Source of the DNA: Saccharopolyspora sp. SCSIO 74807
Lineage (GTDB): Bacteria > Actinomycetota > Actinomycetes > Mycobacteriales > Pseudonocardiaceae
Direction: 5' to 3'
Length of the DNA stretch: 64,000 bases
NCBI RefSeq assembly: GCF_037023755.1
Contig: NZ_CP146100.1
Location: 1,490,501 to 1,554,500 of the forward strand
The notes beneath the pieces are model-generated. The model had not been told where the DNA came from and did not search any database. It was given only the letters and a program-made list of their open reading frames with translations. Below are positions 16,569 to 25,202 of this stretch, one piece after another. Within the stretch, counting starts at the first letter, position 1. Each line of letters opens with the position of its first letter. The position numbers and the translations under genes are program-made.

Positions 16569-17768
16569 TCAACCGAGATCCGCGACCGCCCGCAACAACT
16601 GGTCCACCTCGTGAGCGTTGGTGTAGTGGGTGAGCCCCACCCGCACCGCTCCCCCGACCTCGCCGGCGCCGAGCACCGCGAACACCCCGTGCGTGCCCGG
16701 GTCGGCGAACGCGCACACCCCGCGCTCGGCCAAGTGCTCGATCGCATCGACGGCCTTCACCCCGTCGACCGTGAAAGCCATCGACGGCACCCGCCGCATG
16801 GCGTCGCCGATCACCATGACGTGCCGCAGCCTGCGCAGGCCGTTGGTGAGGTTGGCCAGCAGGCCCGCTTGGTACGACTTCACCGAACCCAGCGAGGTCA
16901 GCAGCCGTTCCCGGCGCGGGCCGAGCGCCGCGTCGTCCAGCCCCGCCAGGTAGTCCACGGAGGACACGAGCCCCGCCAGCAGCGGGTAGGCGTGCGGGCC
17001 CAGTTCCAGCCGTTCGGCCCCGTCCGAATCCGGTTCCAGCGCCGCGGGCGGCAGCTGATCGATCATCCCCGGGTCGCGGAACACCAGCGCACCGACCGGC
17101 GGCCCGCCCCACGCCGAAGCGTTCAGCGCCAGCACGTCGGCGCCCAGCGAGGTGATGTCCAGCGGCAGGAACGGTGCCGCCGCGGAGGCGTCCACCACCA
17201 CCAGCGCGTCGTGCGCGGCGGCCAGGTCGGCGACCTGGCGCACCTCCGGGCGGGTGCCGACCGCACCGGAAGCGGCCGTGATCGCGACGACCTTCGTGCG
17301 GTCGCCGACGAGGTCCCGGTACTGCCACGCGGGCAGTTCGCAGGTCTCGATGTCCACTTCGGCCCACCGCACCTGGCAACCGGATCGCTGCGCCGCGCGC
17401 TGCCAGCACACCACGTTCGCCGGGTGGTCCAATCTGGACACCACGACGTCGTCGCCGATCACCCAGCTGTCCCCGAGCCCGTCGGCGAGCCGTTGCAGCA
17501 GCACGCCGGAGTTCGGCCCGAGCACCACCCCGGCGGGATCGGCACCCACGAGATCGGCCAGTGCGCGACGGGCGGCGTCCACGATGGCCTCGGCGCGCTG
17601 CGAAGCGGGGAAGATCCCGCCGGGTCCGGAAACCGGCGCGCGCAGCGCGGTGGAGACCGCGGTCGCGACCTGCTCGGGGACCTGCATTCCGGCCGGGGCG
17701 TCCAAGTGCACCCACCCGTCGCCGAGCGCGGGGAACAGCCCGCGGACAGCAGCGACGTCGAACGCCAT
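16569..17768 (-). CDS. Cysteine desulfurase-like class V aminotransferase homologue lacking PLP lysine
   Basis: A 399-residue member of the class V aminotransferase fold, in the position of M. tuberculosis Rv3778c. It has the N-terminal HLDAPAGMQVP stretch, the PLP-stacking region LDHPANVVCW and VVVDASAAAP (normally VDGAQ). In the active-site loop it reads NASAWGGPPVGALVF, where cysteine desulfurases have S-x-H-K-x-x-GP. The Schiff-base lysine and its preceding His are missing. It is therefore unlikely to be a standard desulfurase and may be a non-PLP or regulatory protein. It is divergent from bpa across a ~95-bp promoter region. Confidence 0.75.
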   Translation of the reverse strand: MAFDVAAVRGLFPALGDGWVHLDAPAGMQVPEQVATAVSTALRAPVSGPGGIFPASQRAEAIVDAARRALADLVGADPAGVVLGPNSGVLLQRLADGLGDSWVIGDDVVVSRLDHPANVVCWQRAAQRSGCQVRWAEVDIETCELPAWQYRDLVGDRTKVVAITAASGAVGTRPEVRQVADLAAAHDALVVVDASAAAPFLPLDITSLGADVLALNASAWGGPPVGALVFRDPGMIDQLPPAALEPDSDGAERLELGPHAYPLLAGLVSSVDYLAGLDDAALGPRRERLLTSLGSVKSYQAGLLANLTNGLRRLRHVMVIGDAMRRVPSMAFTVDGVKAVDAIEHLAERGVCAFADPGTHGVFAVLGAGEVGGAVRVGLTHYTNAHEVDQLLRAVADLG

Positions 17769-17862
17769 GGACCTACGGTACGCAGCGATGGGAACCCGCT
17801 GATCGCCGGGTGCCGCGCCGGTCGGCGGCGCCCGGCCCGGCGGGCACGGCAGGATGGTGGGC

Positions 17863-18384
17863 ATGAGCGAGAACGAGCAGGACCAGCGCCAAGTGTTCGT
17901 CGTCGGCGAGGGCACCCCGCTCGGCGGGGACGCCGCCGCGGCGACCGAGCACGGCGAACGGGAGAACGTCGGCGAACTCGTCGAGCAGCCCGCGAAGGTG
18001 ATGCGGATCGGCACGATGATCAAGCAGCTGCTGGAGGAGGTGCGCGCGGCGCCGCTGGACGAGGCCAGCCGCAACCGGCTCAAGGAGATCCACCAGTCCT
18101 CGATCCGGGAGCTGGAGCAGGGCCTGGCCCCGGAGCTGATCGAGGAGCTGGAACGGCTGTCGCTGCCGTTCACCCAGGACTCCACCCCCTCGGAGGCCGA
18201 GCTGCGGATCGCGCAGGCGCAGCTGGTGGGCTGGCTGGAGGGCCTGTTCCACGGGATGCAGACGGCGCTGTTCGCGCAGCAGATGGCGGCGCGGGCGCAG
18301 CTGGAGCAGATGCGCCGCGGCCTCCCGGCGGGCAGCGGCGAGGAGGACAACGCGGCGAGCAGCAGCACCGGCCAGTACCTGTGA
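17863..18384 (+). CDS. bpa: Bacterial proteasome activator Bpa (PafE)
   Basis: A 173-residue helical protein nearly identical in pattern to M. tuberculosis Rv3780. It has a disordered acidic N-terminus, then LVEQPAKVMRIGTMIKQLL, an ELEQGLAPELIEELERL helix, QLVGWLEGLFHGMQTALFAQQMAARAQL, and the C-terminal GQYL that docks into the 20S proteasome ring. Bpa forms a dodecameric ring that opens the proteasome gate without ATP and promotes degradation of unfolded proteins such as HspR. A start three codons upstream (17854) is also possible. Its location beside wzm-wzt-glfT1 is conserved from mycobacteria. Confidence 0.93.
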   Translation: MSENEQDQRQVFVVGEGTPLGGDAAAATEHGERENVGELVEQPAKVMRIGTMIKQLLEEVRAAPLDEASRNRLKEIHQSSIRELEQGLAPELIEELERLSLPFTQDSTPSEAELRIAQAQLVGWLEGLFHGMQTALFAQQMAARAQLEQMRRGLPAGSGEEDNAASSSTGQYL

Positions 18385-18464
18385 CCGTTGTGTCCAGGGC
18401 TGTCCGCTATGAGCGATCTTGCTCGCGGATGCCGCCCTCTGCCCGGTGACGACACCCCGATCGG

Positions 18465-18470
18465 TACTCT
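18465..18470 (+). promoter_or_regulatory. Candidate -10 (TACTCT) for leaderless wzm
   Basis: TACTCT fits the TANNNT -10 pattern and ends 8 nt before the GTG start of wzm at 18479, so the transcript would begin at or near the start codon. No good -35 is seen at the right spacing. Confidence 0.4.
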
Positions 18471-18478
18471 GACGCACC

Positions 18479-19351
18479 GTGCAGGCCACGAGCACGATCG
18501 AGAGAGCCCCGGCTCCGCCCGAGACTTCGTCGCGGACCTGGCGAAAAGCGTTCACCGACCTCGCCGAGGGTGCCAAGCAGCGCGAGCTGTGGGCGCACCT
18601 GGGCTGGCAGGACATCAAGCAGCGATACCGCCGTTCGGTGATCGGACCGCTGTGGATCACCATCAGCATGGGCGTGATGGTGACCGGGCTGGGCATCCTC
18701 TACGGCAGCCTGTTCGGCTCGCCGCTGCACCAGAAGCTGCCGCACCTGGCGGTCGGCTTCATCATCTGGGAGTTCATCCGCAACTGCGTCACCGAGGGCA
18801 CCGAGGTCTTCATCAAGAACGAAGGCCTGATGAAGCAGCTGCCCGCGCCGCTGAGCGTGCACATCTACCGGCTGGTGTGGCGGCAGACCCTGTTCTTCGT
18901 GCACAACCTGGTCATCTACTTCATCCTGCTGATCATCTTCGCGTTCACCGCGAATCCCATCCCGGTGACCTGGACCGTGATCGCCGCGGTGCCCGCGCTG
19001 TTCCTGATCATGCTCAACGGCATCTGGGTCGCGACCCTGTTCGGCGTGGTCGCCACCCGGTTCCGGGACATCCCGCCGGTGATCCAGAGCCTGATGACGA
19101 TGGCGCTGTTCATGTCCCCGATCACCTGGGGCATGTTCGAGTTCGACCACAACCCGCAGAACGCCTGGCGGCAGGTCTTCGTCGACGGCAACCCGCTGTC
19201 GCACTACATCGCCATCTTCCGCGATCCGTTGATCGGCTTCGACCAGCACCTCTACCACTGGTACTGGGTGCTGGGCTGCACCGTCGTCGGCTACTTGCTC
19301 GCCGCGGTGGTGCTGCGCAACTACCGTGCCCGCGTCCCCTACTGGGTCTGA
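18479..19351 (+). CDS. wzm: Galactan-precursor ABC exporter permease (Wzm type)
   Basis: A 290-residue ABC-2 permease with about six membrane helices. It has the typical start of polysaccharide exporters (LWAHLGWQDIKQRYRRSVIGPLW), and the gate region near MSPITWGMFEF. It matches M. tuberculosis Rv3783 in position and type. With the ATPase encoded next, it is expected to move the lipid-linked galactan of arabinogalactan across the plasma membrane. The start is the GTG at 18479, probably leaderless. It is followed by wzt after 13 nt. Confidence 0.9.
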   Translation: MQATSTIERAPAPPETSSRTWRKAFTDLAEGAKQRELWAHLGWQDIKQRYRRSVIGPLWITISMGVMVTGLGILYGSLFGSPLHQKLPHLAVGFIIWEFIRNCVTEGTEVFIKNEGLMKQLPAPLSVHIYRLVWRQTLFFVHNLVIYFILLIIFAFTANPIPVTWTVIAAVPALFLIMLNGIWVATLFGVVATRFRDIPPVIQSLMTMALFMSPITWGMFEFDHNPQNAWRQVFVDGNPLSHYIAIFRDPLIGFDQHLYHWYWVLGCTVVGYLLAAVVLRNYRARVPYWV

Positions 19352-19364
19352 GGGAGATCGAAAA

Positions 19365-20186
19365 GTGGTCAGCATCGACGTCTGGAACGCGGCGGTCGAC
19401 TTCCCGATCTTCGACGCGAAGTCCCGGTCGCTGAAGAAGGCCGTGCTCGGCAAGGCCGGCGGCAAGATCGACTCGGACAGCAAGGTGCCGATCATCGAGG
19501 CGCTGCACGACATCGACCTGCACCTGCAGCACGGCGACCGGTTGGCCCTGGTCGGGCACAACGGCGCGGGCAAGTCCACGCTGCTGCGGCTGCTCGCGGG
19601 CATCTACGAGCCGACCCGCGGCAGCGCCCGCGTGGTGGGCAAGGTGGCGCCGGTGTTCGACCTCGGCGTCGGCATGGACCCGGAGATCTCCGGCTACGAG
19701 AACATCATCATCCGCGGGCTGTTCCTCGGCATGAACCGCCGGGAGATGGAGAAGCGGATGGACGAGATCGCCGAGTTCACCGAGCTCGGCGACTACCTGG
19801 ACATGCCGCTGCGCACCTACTCCACCGGGATGCGGGTGCGGCTGGCGATCGGCGTGGTCACCTCCATCGACCCGGAGATCCTGGTGCTCGACGAGGGCAT
19901 CGGCGCGGTCGACGCGGACTTCCTGGAGAAGGTGCGGGACCGGTTGAAGGAACTGGTGAAGCGCTCCGGCATCCTGATCTTCGCATCGCACTCGGACGAG
20001 TTCCTGATGGAGCTGTGCGACACCGGCCTGTGGATGGACAAGGGCTCCATCCGCGAGCACGGTTCGCTGCGCAGCGTCCTGACCGCCTACAAGGGCAAGG
20101 ACCCGTACGAGAACCTCAGTCCGGACGCGCTGGCGAAGATCACCTCCGCCGCCGGCGCCACCATCGGGAGCGAAGAAGGCTCATGA
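19365..20186 (+). CDS. wzt: Galactan-precursor ABC exporter ATPase (Wzt type)
   Basis: A 273-residue ATPase of the teichoic acid/O-antigen exporter group. It has Walker A GHNGAGKST, the group's signature YSTGMRVRLAIGV instead of LSGGQ, Walker B ILVLDEGIGAVD and the switch SHSDEFL. No C-terminal carbohydrate-binding domain is present, so the polymer cap is probably not read by this subunit. The GTG at 19365 was chosen because GGGAGATCG precedes it; the longer frame overlaps wzm. Its stop overlaps the start of glfT1 by 4 nt. The counterpart is Rv3781. Confidence 0.9.
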   Translation: MVSIDVWNAAVDFPIFDAKSRSLKKAVLGKAGGKIDSDSKVPIIEALHDIDLHLQHGDRLALVGHNGAGKSTLLRLLAGIYEPTRGSARVVGKVAPVFDLGVGMDPEISGYENIIIRGLFLGMNRREMEKRMDEIAEFTELGDYLDMPLRTYSTGMRVRLAIGVVTSIDPEILVLDEGIGAVDADFLEKVRDRLKELVKRSGILIFASHSDEFLMELCDTGLWMDKGSIREHGSLRSVLTAYKGKDPYENLSPDALAKITSAAGATIGSEEGS

Positions 20187-21109
20187 GCACCGACTCCGCC
20201 GAGCGGTCCGCCCTGCCCGCGGACTCCGTGGTCGCGGTGATCGTCACCAGGAACCGCCGCGAGCTGCTGGCGGAATCCCTCAAGGTGATCGCCACCCAGA
20301 CCCGGGTGCCGGACCACCTCGTGGTGGTCGACAACGGCCCGGACCAGCCCGCGCGGCCGGTCGTCGAGGAGTGCCCGATCCCTTCGACGTACCTGCCGTC
20401 GCACCGCAACCTCGGCGGCGCGGGCGGTTTCGCGCTGGGCATGCTGCACGCGCTGGCGCTCGGCGCGGAATGGGTGTGGCTCGGCGACGACGACGGCAGG
20501 CCCGCCGACGACCACGCGTTGCGGACGCTGCTGGACGTGGCCGTGGAGCGGAAGCTGGCCGCGGTCTCGCCGGTGGTGGTGAACATCGACCGGCCGGACA
20601 AGCTGGCGTTCCCGCTGCGCCGCGGGCTGACCTGGAAGCGGCACCCGGAGGAGCTGGCCGACTCGGACGGGGACTTCCTGCCGGGCATCGCGTCGTTCTT
20701 CAACGGGGCGCTGTTCCGCGCGACCGCGCTGGACGTGGTCGGCGTGCCGGACTACCGGTTGTTCTTCCGCGGCGACGAGGTGGAGCTGCACCGCCGCGTG
20801 GTGCGTTCCGGGCTGCCGTTCGGGACCTCGCTCAAGACGCGGTTCGTGCACCCGGACGGCTCGGACGAGTTCAAACCGATGCTCGGCGGCCGGTTCCACG
20901 CGCAGGACCCGCCGGACGCGAACAAGCGCTACTACACCTACCGCAACCGGGGCTACCTGCTCTCCCAGCCGGGGATGCGCAAGATCGGGGCGCTGGAAGT
21001 GCTGCGCTTCGGCCTGTACTTCATCGGGCACCGCCGCGACCCGAAGGCGTTCCTGGAGTGGCTGCGCCTGGTCCGGCAGGGGCAGCGGGAGCACTTCTAC
21101 CGGCGCTGA
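20183..21109 (+). CDS. glfT1: Galactofuranosyltransferase GlfT1
   Basis: A 308-residue GT2-family enzyme in the position and likeness of Rv3782. Motifs visible are VAVIVTRNRRELL at the start, the DDD metal site WLGDDDGRP, FFRGDEVELHRRV and RFVHPDGSDEF. GlfT1 adds the first two galactofuranose residues to decaprenyl-diphospho-GlcNAc-rhamnose on the inner membrane face. Translational coupling to wzt (ATGA) suggests linked synthesis and export. A 14-bp stem after the gene (21129-21163) may terminate the unit. Confidence 0.92.
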   Translation: MSTDSAERSALPADSVVAVIVTRNRRELLAESLKVIATQTRVPDHLVVVDNGPDQPARPVVEECPIPSTYLPSHRNLGGAGGFALGMLHALALGAEWVWLGDDDGRPADDHALRTLLDVAVERKLAAVSPVVVNIDRPDKLAFPLRRGLTWKRHPEELADSDGDFLPGIASFFNGALFRATALDVVGVPDYRLFFRGDEVELHRRVVRSGLPFGTSLKTRFVHPDGSDEFKPMLGGRFHAQDPPDANKRYYTYRNRGYLLSQPGMRKIGALEVLRFGLYFIGHRRDPKAFLEWLRLVRQGQREHFYRR

Positions 21110-21128
21110 GCACCTCCGCACCGTTCCT

Positions 21129-21163
21129 TTCGTCCGCCGCGGGCCGATGCCGCGGCGGACGAA
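21129..21163 (+). terminator. Hairpin terminator after wzm-wzt-glfT1
   Basis: A 14-bp stem (21129-21142 with 21150-21163) of mostly G and C with a 7-nt loop, followed by CTCGTTT. It starts 20 nt past the glfT1 stop and separates it from the emb promoter. Confidence 0.75.
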
Positions 21164-21339
21164 CTCGTTTCGGACCGGCCACGAGCGCGGCCTCGCACCT
21201 GCCGTCGCAGTCGAGTCACCGGAGTGTCACAGGATGCTGAGAGCCGCCTGAGAGTCACTCGATCGAGCCTGCTCATAGCGTCGGCAATGATCTCGTTGCG
21301 GTACCTCACGAACGCGCCGAAGGCCCCCGGACCAGCGAC

Positions 21340-21345
21340 TACTAT
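21340..21345 (+). promoter_or_regulatory. Candidate -10 (TACTAT) for leaderless emb gene
   Basis: TACTAT lies 9 nt before the GTG start at 21355, in a 245-bp gap that also contains AT-richer sequence. There is no ribosome site before the GTG, which supports a leaderless mRNA. Confidence 0.45.
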
Positions 21346-21354
21346 TGTGCTGGC

Positions 21355-24300
21355 GTGCTTAACGGGCAGCAGGAAGACAGTCGCAAGGACGATCGGGACG
21401 AGTCGTCCGCTCCTCCGGCGGTGGAAGACCCGGCGAGCCCGGCCGCGGGCAGGCGCGAGCCCTCCGCGAAGCGGTTGACGCTGTTCGCCTCCGTGCTCGG
21501 GCTGCTGGGCGCGGTGCTGGCGATCGTCGTGCCCTTCCTGCCGGTGAACCACGAGATCAACACGTTGCGCTGGCCGACGGCGCAGGGCACCAAGTCCGTC
21601 TCCGCGCCGCTGGTGAGCTTCTCCCCGGCGTGGATGGACGCCAACGTGCCCTGCGAGTCGATGCGCAGCCTCGACGCGCGCACCCCCGGGGTGGCGAACG
21701 TGCTGAGCACGAACCCGCCGAACTCCGAGTACGGCAACCTCACCGGCCTGACGCTGCAGGTGAACAACGGTCAGCTGGTGGTGCTGGCCAAGGGCCAGCA
21801 GGTCAGTTCGACGCAGTTGCCGCCGGGCGGCTGCTCGATCTCGGTGCACTCCGACGCCGTGGGGACCAAGGTCAAGCTCGGCGACGAGTCGCTGATGAAC
21901 GTGCGCGGCGACCAGCGCCCGCAGCTGACCGGGATCTTCTCCGACCTGGACGCGCAGGCCGACAACATCGACGGCCTGTCCTTCGAGGCACGGGTGGACA
22001 ACCGGTACGAGAGCAGCGCCACGGTGCTGAAGTACACGGTGATCGGCGCGGCGGTGCTGGCGTTCATCGGCTCGGTGATCTGCCTGCGGCGGCTGGACGT
22101 GCGCGCGGGACGCAGGCCGCCGCGACTGGTGCCGCGCGGCTGGTGGAAGCCGACGCTGCGGGACATCGCGGTCATCGGCTCGCTCGTCGTGTGGTGGTTG
22201 ATCGGGGCGATGACCTCCGACGACGGCTACATCCTCACGATCGCGCGAGCGCGCGAGAGCGCCGGGTACATCAGCAACTACTTCCGATGGTTCGCCGTTC
22301 CGGAAGCGCCGTTCGGCTGGTTCTACGAGCTGTATTCGCTGTGGGTGCAGGTGTCCACGGCGACGCCCTGGGTGCGACTGCCCGCGCTGCTGATGGGCTC
22401 GATGAGCTGGCTGCTGATCAGCCGCGAAGTGCTGCCCAGGCTGGGTCAGCAGGTGCGGCGCAGCAACGCCGCCGGGTGGGCCGCGGCCGCGGTGTTCCTC
22501 GCGTTCTGGCTGCCCTACAACAACGGGCTGCGCCCCGAGCCGGTCGTGGTGCTGTTCTCGCTGCTGGCGCTGTGCGCCGTCGAGCGAGCGGTGGCCACCG
22601 GCAGGTTGATGCCCGCCGCGCTCGGGCTGGTGGTCGCAGCGTTGTCGGTCGGTGCGAACCCGCACGGCCTGGTCTCGGTGCTGCCCTACATCGCCGCGCT
22701 GAAGCCGCTGCTGCGGCTGGTGCGGCTGCGCGCCAAGGACTACGGCTGGGTGGCGATCCTGGCACCGATCGCGGCCTGCGGGTTCATCATCCTGACCGTG
22801 GTGTTCGCCGACCAGACCTGGCAGTCGGTCATGGACGCCACCGACCTGCGCACCGAGATCGGTCCGAGCGAGGACTGGTACCAGGAGCTCAACCGCTACA
22901 ACCTGCTGTTCAGCCCGACCCCGGACGGCTCGCTGGTGCGCCGGTTCCCGGTGCTGCTGGTCATCCTGTGCCTGGTCACCTGCGCGGTGATGCTGCTGCG
23001 GCGCGGGCGCATCCGCGGCGCTGCGGTCGGGCCGAGCCGCAGGCTGCTCGCGATCACCGCGCTGTCGTTCGTGGTGCTGGCGCTGACCCCCACCAAGTGG
23101 TCGCACCACTTCGGCATGTTCGCCGCGCTGGGCGGGGCGCTCGCGGCGTTGACCGCGTTGGCGACCAGCAGCACGGTGCTGCGGTCGCGGCGCAACCGGG
23201 CCGCGTTCTTCTCCGGGTTGATGGTGATCTGCGCGTTCGCCGCCACCGGGCCGAACGCCTACTGGTACGTCTCCGGCTGGGGCGTGCCGTGGTACGACAA
23301 GGCGCCCTCGATCCACGGGCACAACGCGAGCACGCTGCTGCTCGGCGTGGCCGCGATCGCCGCGGTGGTCGCGTTCGTCGAGCACCTGCGGCTGGACGAG
23401 AAGAACCCGCAGGTCGGCGAGCCACCGAGTTTCGAGCAGCGCAGCCGCGCGCTGCGGCTGGGCACCGCACCGCTGTCGATCATCTGCGCGCTGCTGGTGC
23501 TGGCCGAGCTGGCCACCTTCGGCAAGGCGGTGCAGAAGCAGGCGTCCAGCTACAGCATCGGCTTGGACAACGTCCGCCAGCTGACCGGGCAGAGCCGCGG
23601 GCTCTCGGACTCGGTGTACGTGGAGACCGATCCGCAGGACGGCATCCTCACCGCCGCCAAGCAGCAGCCCGCCAAGGCCGCGCCCGGCTTCAAGGTGCCG
23701 AAGAACAACGAGGACAAGGAGAACGCCGACCAGTACATGCGGCCGACCATGCAGGGCTTCAGCAGGCCCGGTCTGCCCGCAGGCGACGGCTCCGATCCGG
23801 AGGAACCGGATTGGCGCCCGCCGCACCAGTTCGGCACCGACCAGGCGCCGGTGTGGGGCAGCTACGACGAGGCCGGTATCGGCTCCGGCGAGCTGCGGAC
23901 CCAGTGGTACGACCTGCCGGAGCAGGCCGCGAACGGGCAGGCGCCGGTGGTGCTGAGCATGGCCGGTGTGGAGACCGGCGCGAACTCGCTGACGCTGGAG
24001 TTCGGCAAGGAGACCCCGCAGGGCTTCGAGGTGCTGCACCGGCAGCCCGTCGGCCAGGAAGGCGGCCCGCAGTGGCGCGACTTCCGCTACAACGTCAGCG
24101 GTGACGCGCAGGGCGCCACCAAGATGCGGGTGGTCGGCGTGGACCAGTCGGTTTCGCCGAACGGCTGGCTCGCGGTGAGCGCCCCGCGCGTTCCGCAGCT
24201 GTCGAAGATGACCGACGTCGTGGGCCGCTCCCCGAGCTTCGTGGAGTGGACCGCGGCGCTGGTGCACCCGAGCCTGCGGATCGCGGGCATCCACAACGGT

Positions 24301-24672
24301 GTCGCGGAGATGCCGAAGTTCCGCGTCACGGCCGGGGCCGAGGTGCGCGACATCGGCGCCGGCTGGTCGTCGCCGGACGCAGGCGGCCCGTTCGGCTGGA
24401 TGAACGTCAGCGCCAGCGTGCGGGAGCTGCCGACCTACATGAACGGCGACGTGAACCGGGACTGGGGCTCGCTCTACGAGGTGGACCCGTACCAGCCGGA
24501 CGCGCTGCCCGCCGAAGCGGCGATGGACGTGCGCAAGGAGACCCATTGGGGCTTCTGGTCGCCGGGACCGCTGACGCCGACGGTGCAGCTGCCCGGTGAC
24601 GTGCCGAGTTCGGACGACCGCAACGACGTGAAGAACCTCAGCGGCGACGAGGGAGAGCAGTCGCAGAAGTGA
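21355..24672 (+). CDS. Arabinosyltransferase, EmbC-like (Emb paralogue 1)
   Basis: A 1105-residue GT-C fold integral membrane protein, as long as mycobacterial EmbA/B/C. After a first helix comes the N-terminal beta-rich domain, about a dozen further membrane helices, and a large outer C-terminal carbohydrate-binding region from about residue 720. Catalytic Asp pair: SDDGYILTIAR. Other family stretches are GYISNYFRWF, PEAPFGWFYELYSLW, LLISREVLPRLG and TPTKWSHHFGMFAALGG. It adds arabinofuranose from decaprenyl-phospho-arabinose to arabinan outside the membrane. The residue matching EmbB Met306 is Ile here. The protein looks closest to EmbC. Confidence 0.9.
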   Translation: MLNGQQEDSRKDDRDESSAPPAVEDPASPAAGRREPSAKRLTLFASVLGLLGAVLAIVVPFLPVNHEINTLRWPTAQGTKSVSAPLVSFSPAWMDANVPCESMRSLDARTPGVANVLSTNPPNSEYGNLTGLTLQVNNGQLVVLAKGQQVSSTQLPPGGCSISVHSDAVGTKVKLGDESLMNVRGDQRPQLTGIFSDLDAQADNIDGLSFEARVDNRYESSATVLKYTVIGAAVLAFIGSVICLRRLDVRAGRRPPRLVPRGWWKPTLRDIAVIGSLVVWWLIGAMTSDDGYILTIARARESAGYISNYFRWFAVPEAPFGWFYELYSLWVQVSTATPWVRLPALLMGSMSWLLISREVLPRLGQQVRRSNAAGWAAAAVFLAFWLPYNNGLRPEPVVVLFSLLALCAVERAVATGRLMPAALGLVVAALSVGANPHGLVSVLPYIAALKPLLRLVRLRAKDYGWVAILAPIAACGFIILTVVFADQTWQSVMDATDLRTEIGPSEDWYQELNRYNLLFSPTPDGSLVRRFPVLLVILCLVTCAVMLLRRGRIRGAAVGPSRRLLAITALSFVVLALTPTKWSHHFGMFAALGGALAALTALATSSTVLRSRRNRAAFFSGLMVICAFAATGPNAYWYVSGWGVPWYDKAPSIHGHNASTLLLGVAAIAAVVAFVEHLRLDEKNPQVGEPPSFEQRSRALRLGTAPLSIICALLVLAELATFGKAVQKQASSYSIGLDNVRQLTGQSRGLSDSVYVETDPQDGILTAAKQQPAKAAPGFKVPKNNEDKENADQYMRPTMQGFSRPGLPAGDGSDPEEPDWRPPHQFGTDQAPVWGSYDEAGIGSGELRTQWYDLPEQAANGQAPVVLSMAGVETGANSLTLEFGKETPQGFEVLHRQPVGQEGGPQWRDFRYNVSGDAQGATKMRVVGVDQSVSPNGWLAVSAPRVPQLSKMTDVVGRSPSFVEWTAALVHPSLRIAGIHNGVAEMPKFRVTAGAEVRDIGAGWSSPDAGGPFGWMNVSASVRELPTYMNGDVNRDWGSLYEVDPYQPDALPAEAAMDVRKETHWGFWSPGPLTPTVQLPGDVPSSDDRNDVKNLSGDEGEQSQK

Positions 24673-24701
24673 TCCGGCGCTGAGCACCGCCGCGGCAGAA
24701 G

Positions 24702-24731
24702 GGCCCGCTCGCATCGTCGAGCGGGCCTTTT
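24702..24731 (+). terminator. Intrinsic terminator after the first emb gene
   Basis: A 10-bp stem GGCCCGCTCG (24702-24711) with CGAGCGGGCC (24718-24727) and a 6-nt loop, followed by TTTT. A classical Rho-independent form. Confidence 0.85.
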
Positions 24732-24822
24732 CGCGTCCGCTCACGGTGAAATCCGGGCGGTGCGCGTCAGCTCAGGGTGAAAACGCCTGCCGCACCGGGC
24801 GCACCGGTGGTGCGCTTGGTCC

Positions 24823-25089
24823 ATGAGCGAAAAACGACCCGCACTAGTGCTGCACCTGGCCGGGGCGCCGCAGCCGTTGCACATCGCGCTGGACCCGGCC
24901 GAGGCGGAAACCCTCAACGCGCGGCTGCCCGAGCTGATGGGCTCCGGGGGCACCACGCTGCTGGCCATGGCCGACGGCGGCCGGTTCGCGGTGAACTTCG
25001 GGCAGGTGGCGACCGCGCACCTGGAGAACTCCCGCTCGGACACGAACGACTACGGCGCGCCGAGCCGCGGGACCGGGTTCGGCAGCTGA
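24823..25089 (+). CDS. Small conserved-looking protein of unknown function
   Basis: An 88-residue protein, probably cytoplasmic, with no signal peptide or helix hairpin. It has a beta-rich first half (ALVLHLAGAPQPLHIALD) and a middle segment (AETLNARLPELMGSGGTTLLAMADGGRFAVNFGQVATAHL) that resembles a small ligand- or protein-binding fold. The tail is polar. The ATG has only a weak ribosome site. It stands alone between the first emb gene and the gtrA gene on the opposite strand. I do not recognise a family. Confidence 0.55.
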   Translation: MSEKRPALVLHLAGAPQPLHIALDPAEAETLNARLPELMGSGGTTLLAMADGGRFAVNFGQVATAHLENSRSDTNDYGAPSRGTGFGS

Positions 25090-25202
25090 GCGGAGACCGG
25101 AGCGCGGGCCGGGCCGATCCGGCGCGGCCCGGACTCGTCGCGCCGCTGCGCGGTCGGCCGGGTGCGCCCGCAGCAGGACCGCCGCAGGTTCGGCGGCACC
25201 GG

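Noticed and set aside
21097-24744. Open frame of 1215 codons antisense to the first emb gene
   Set aside because: It is a low-complexity His/Arg/Gln-rich shadow without any motif; the emb frame has catalytic and structural motifs and membrane helices.
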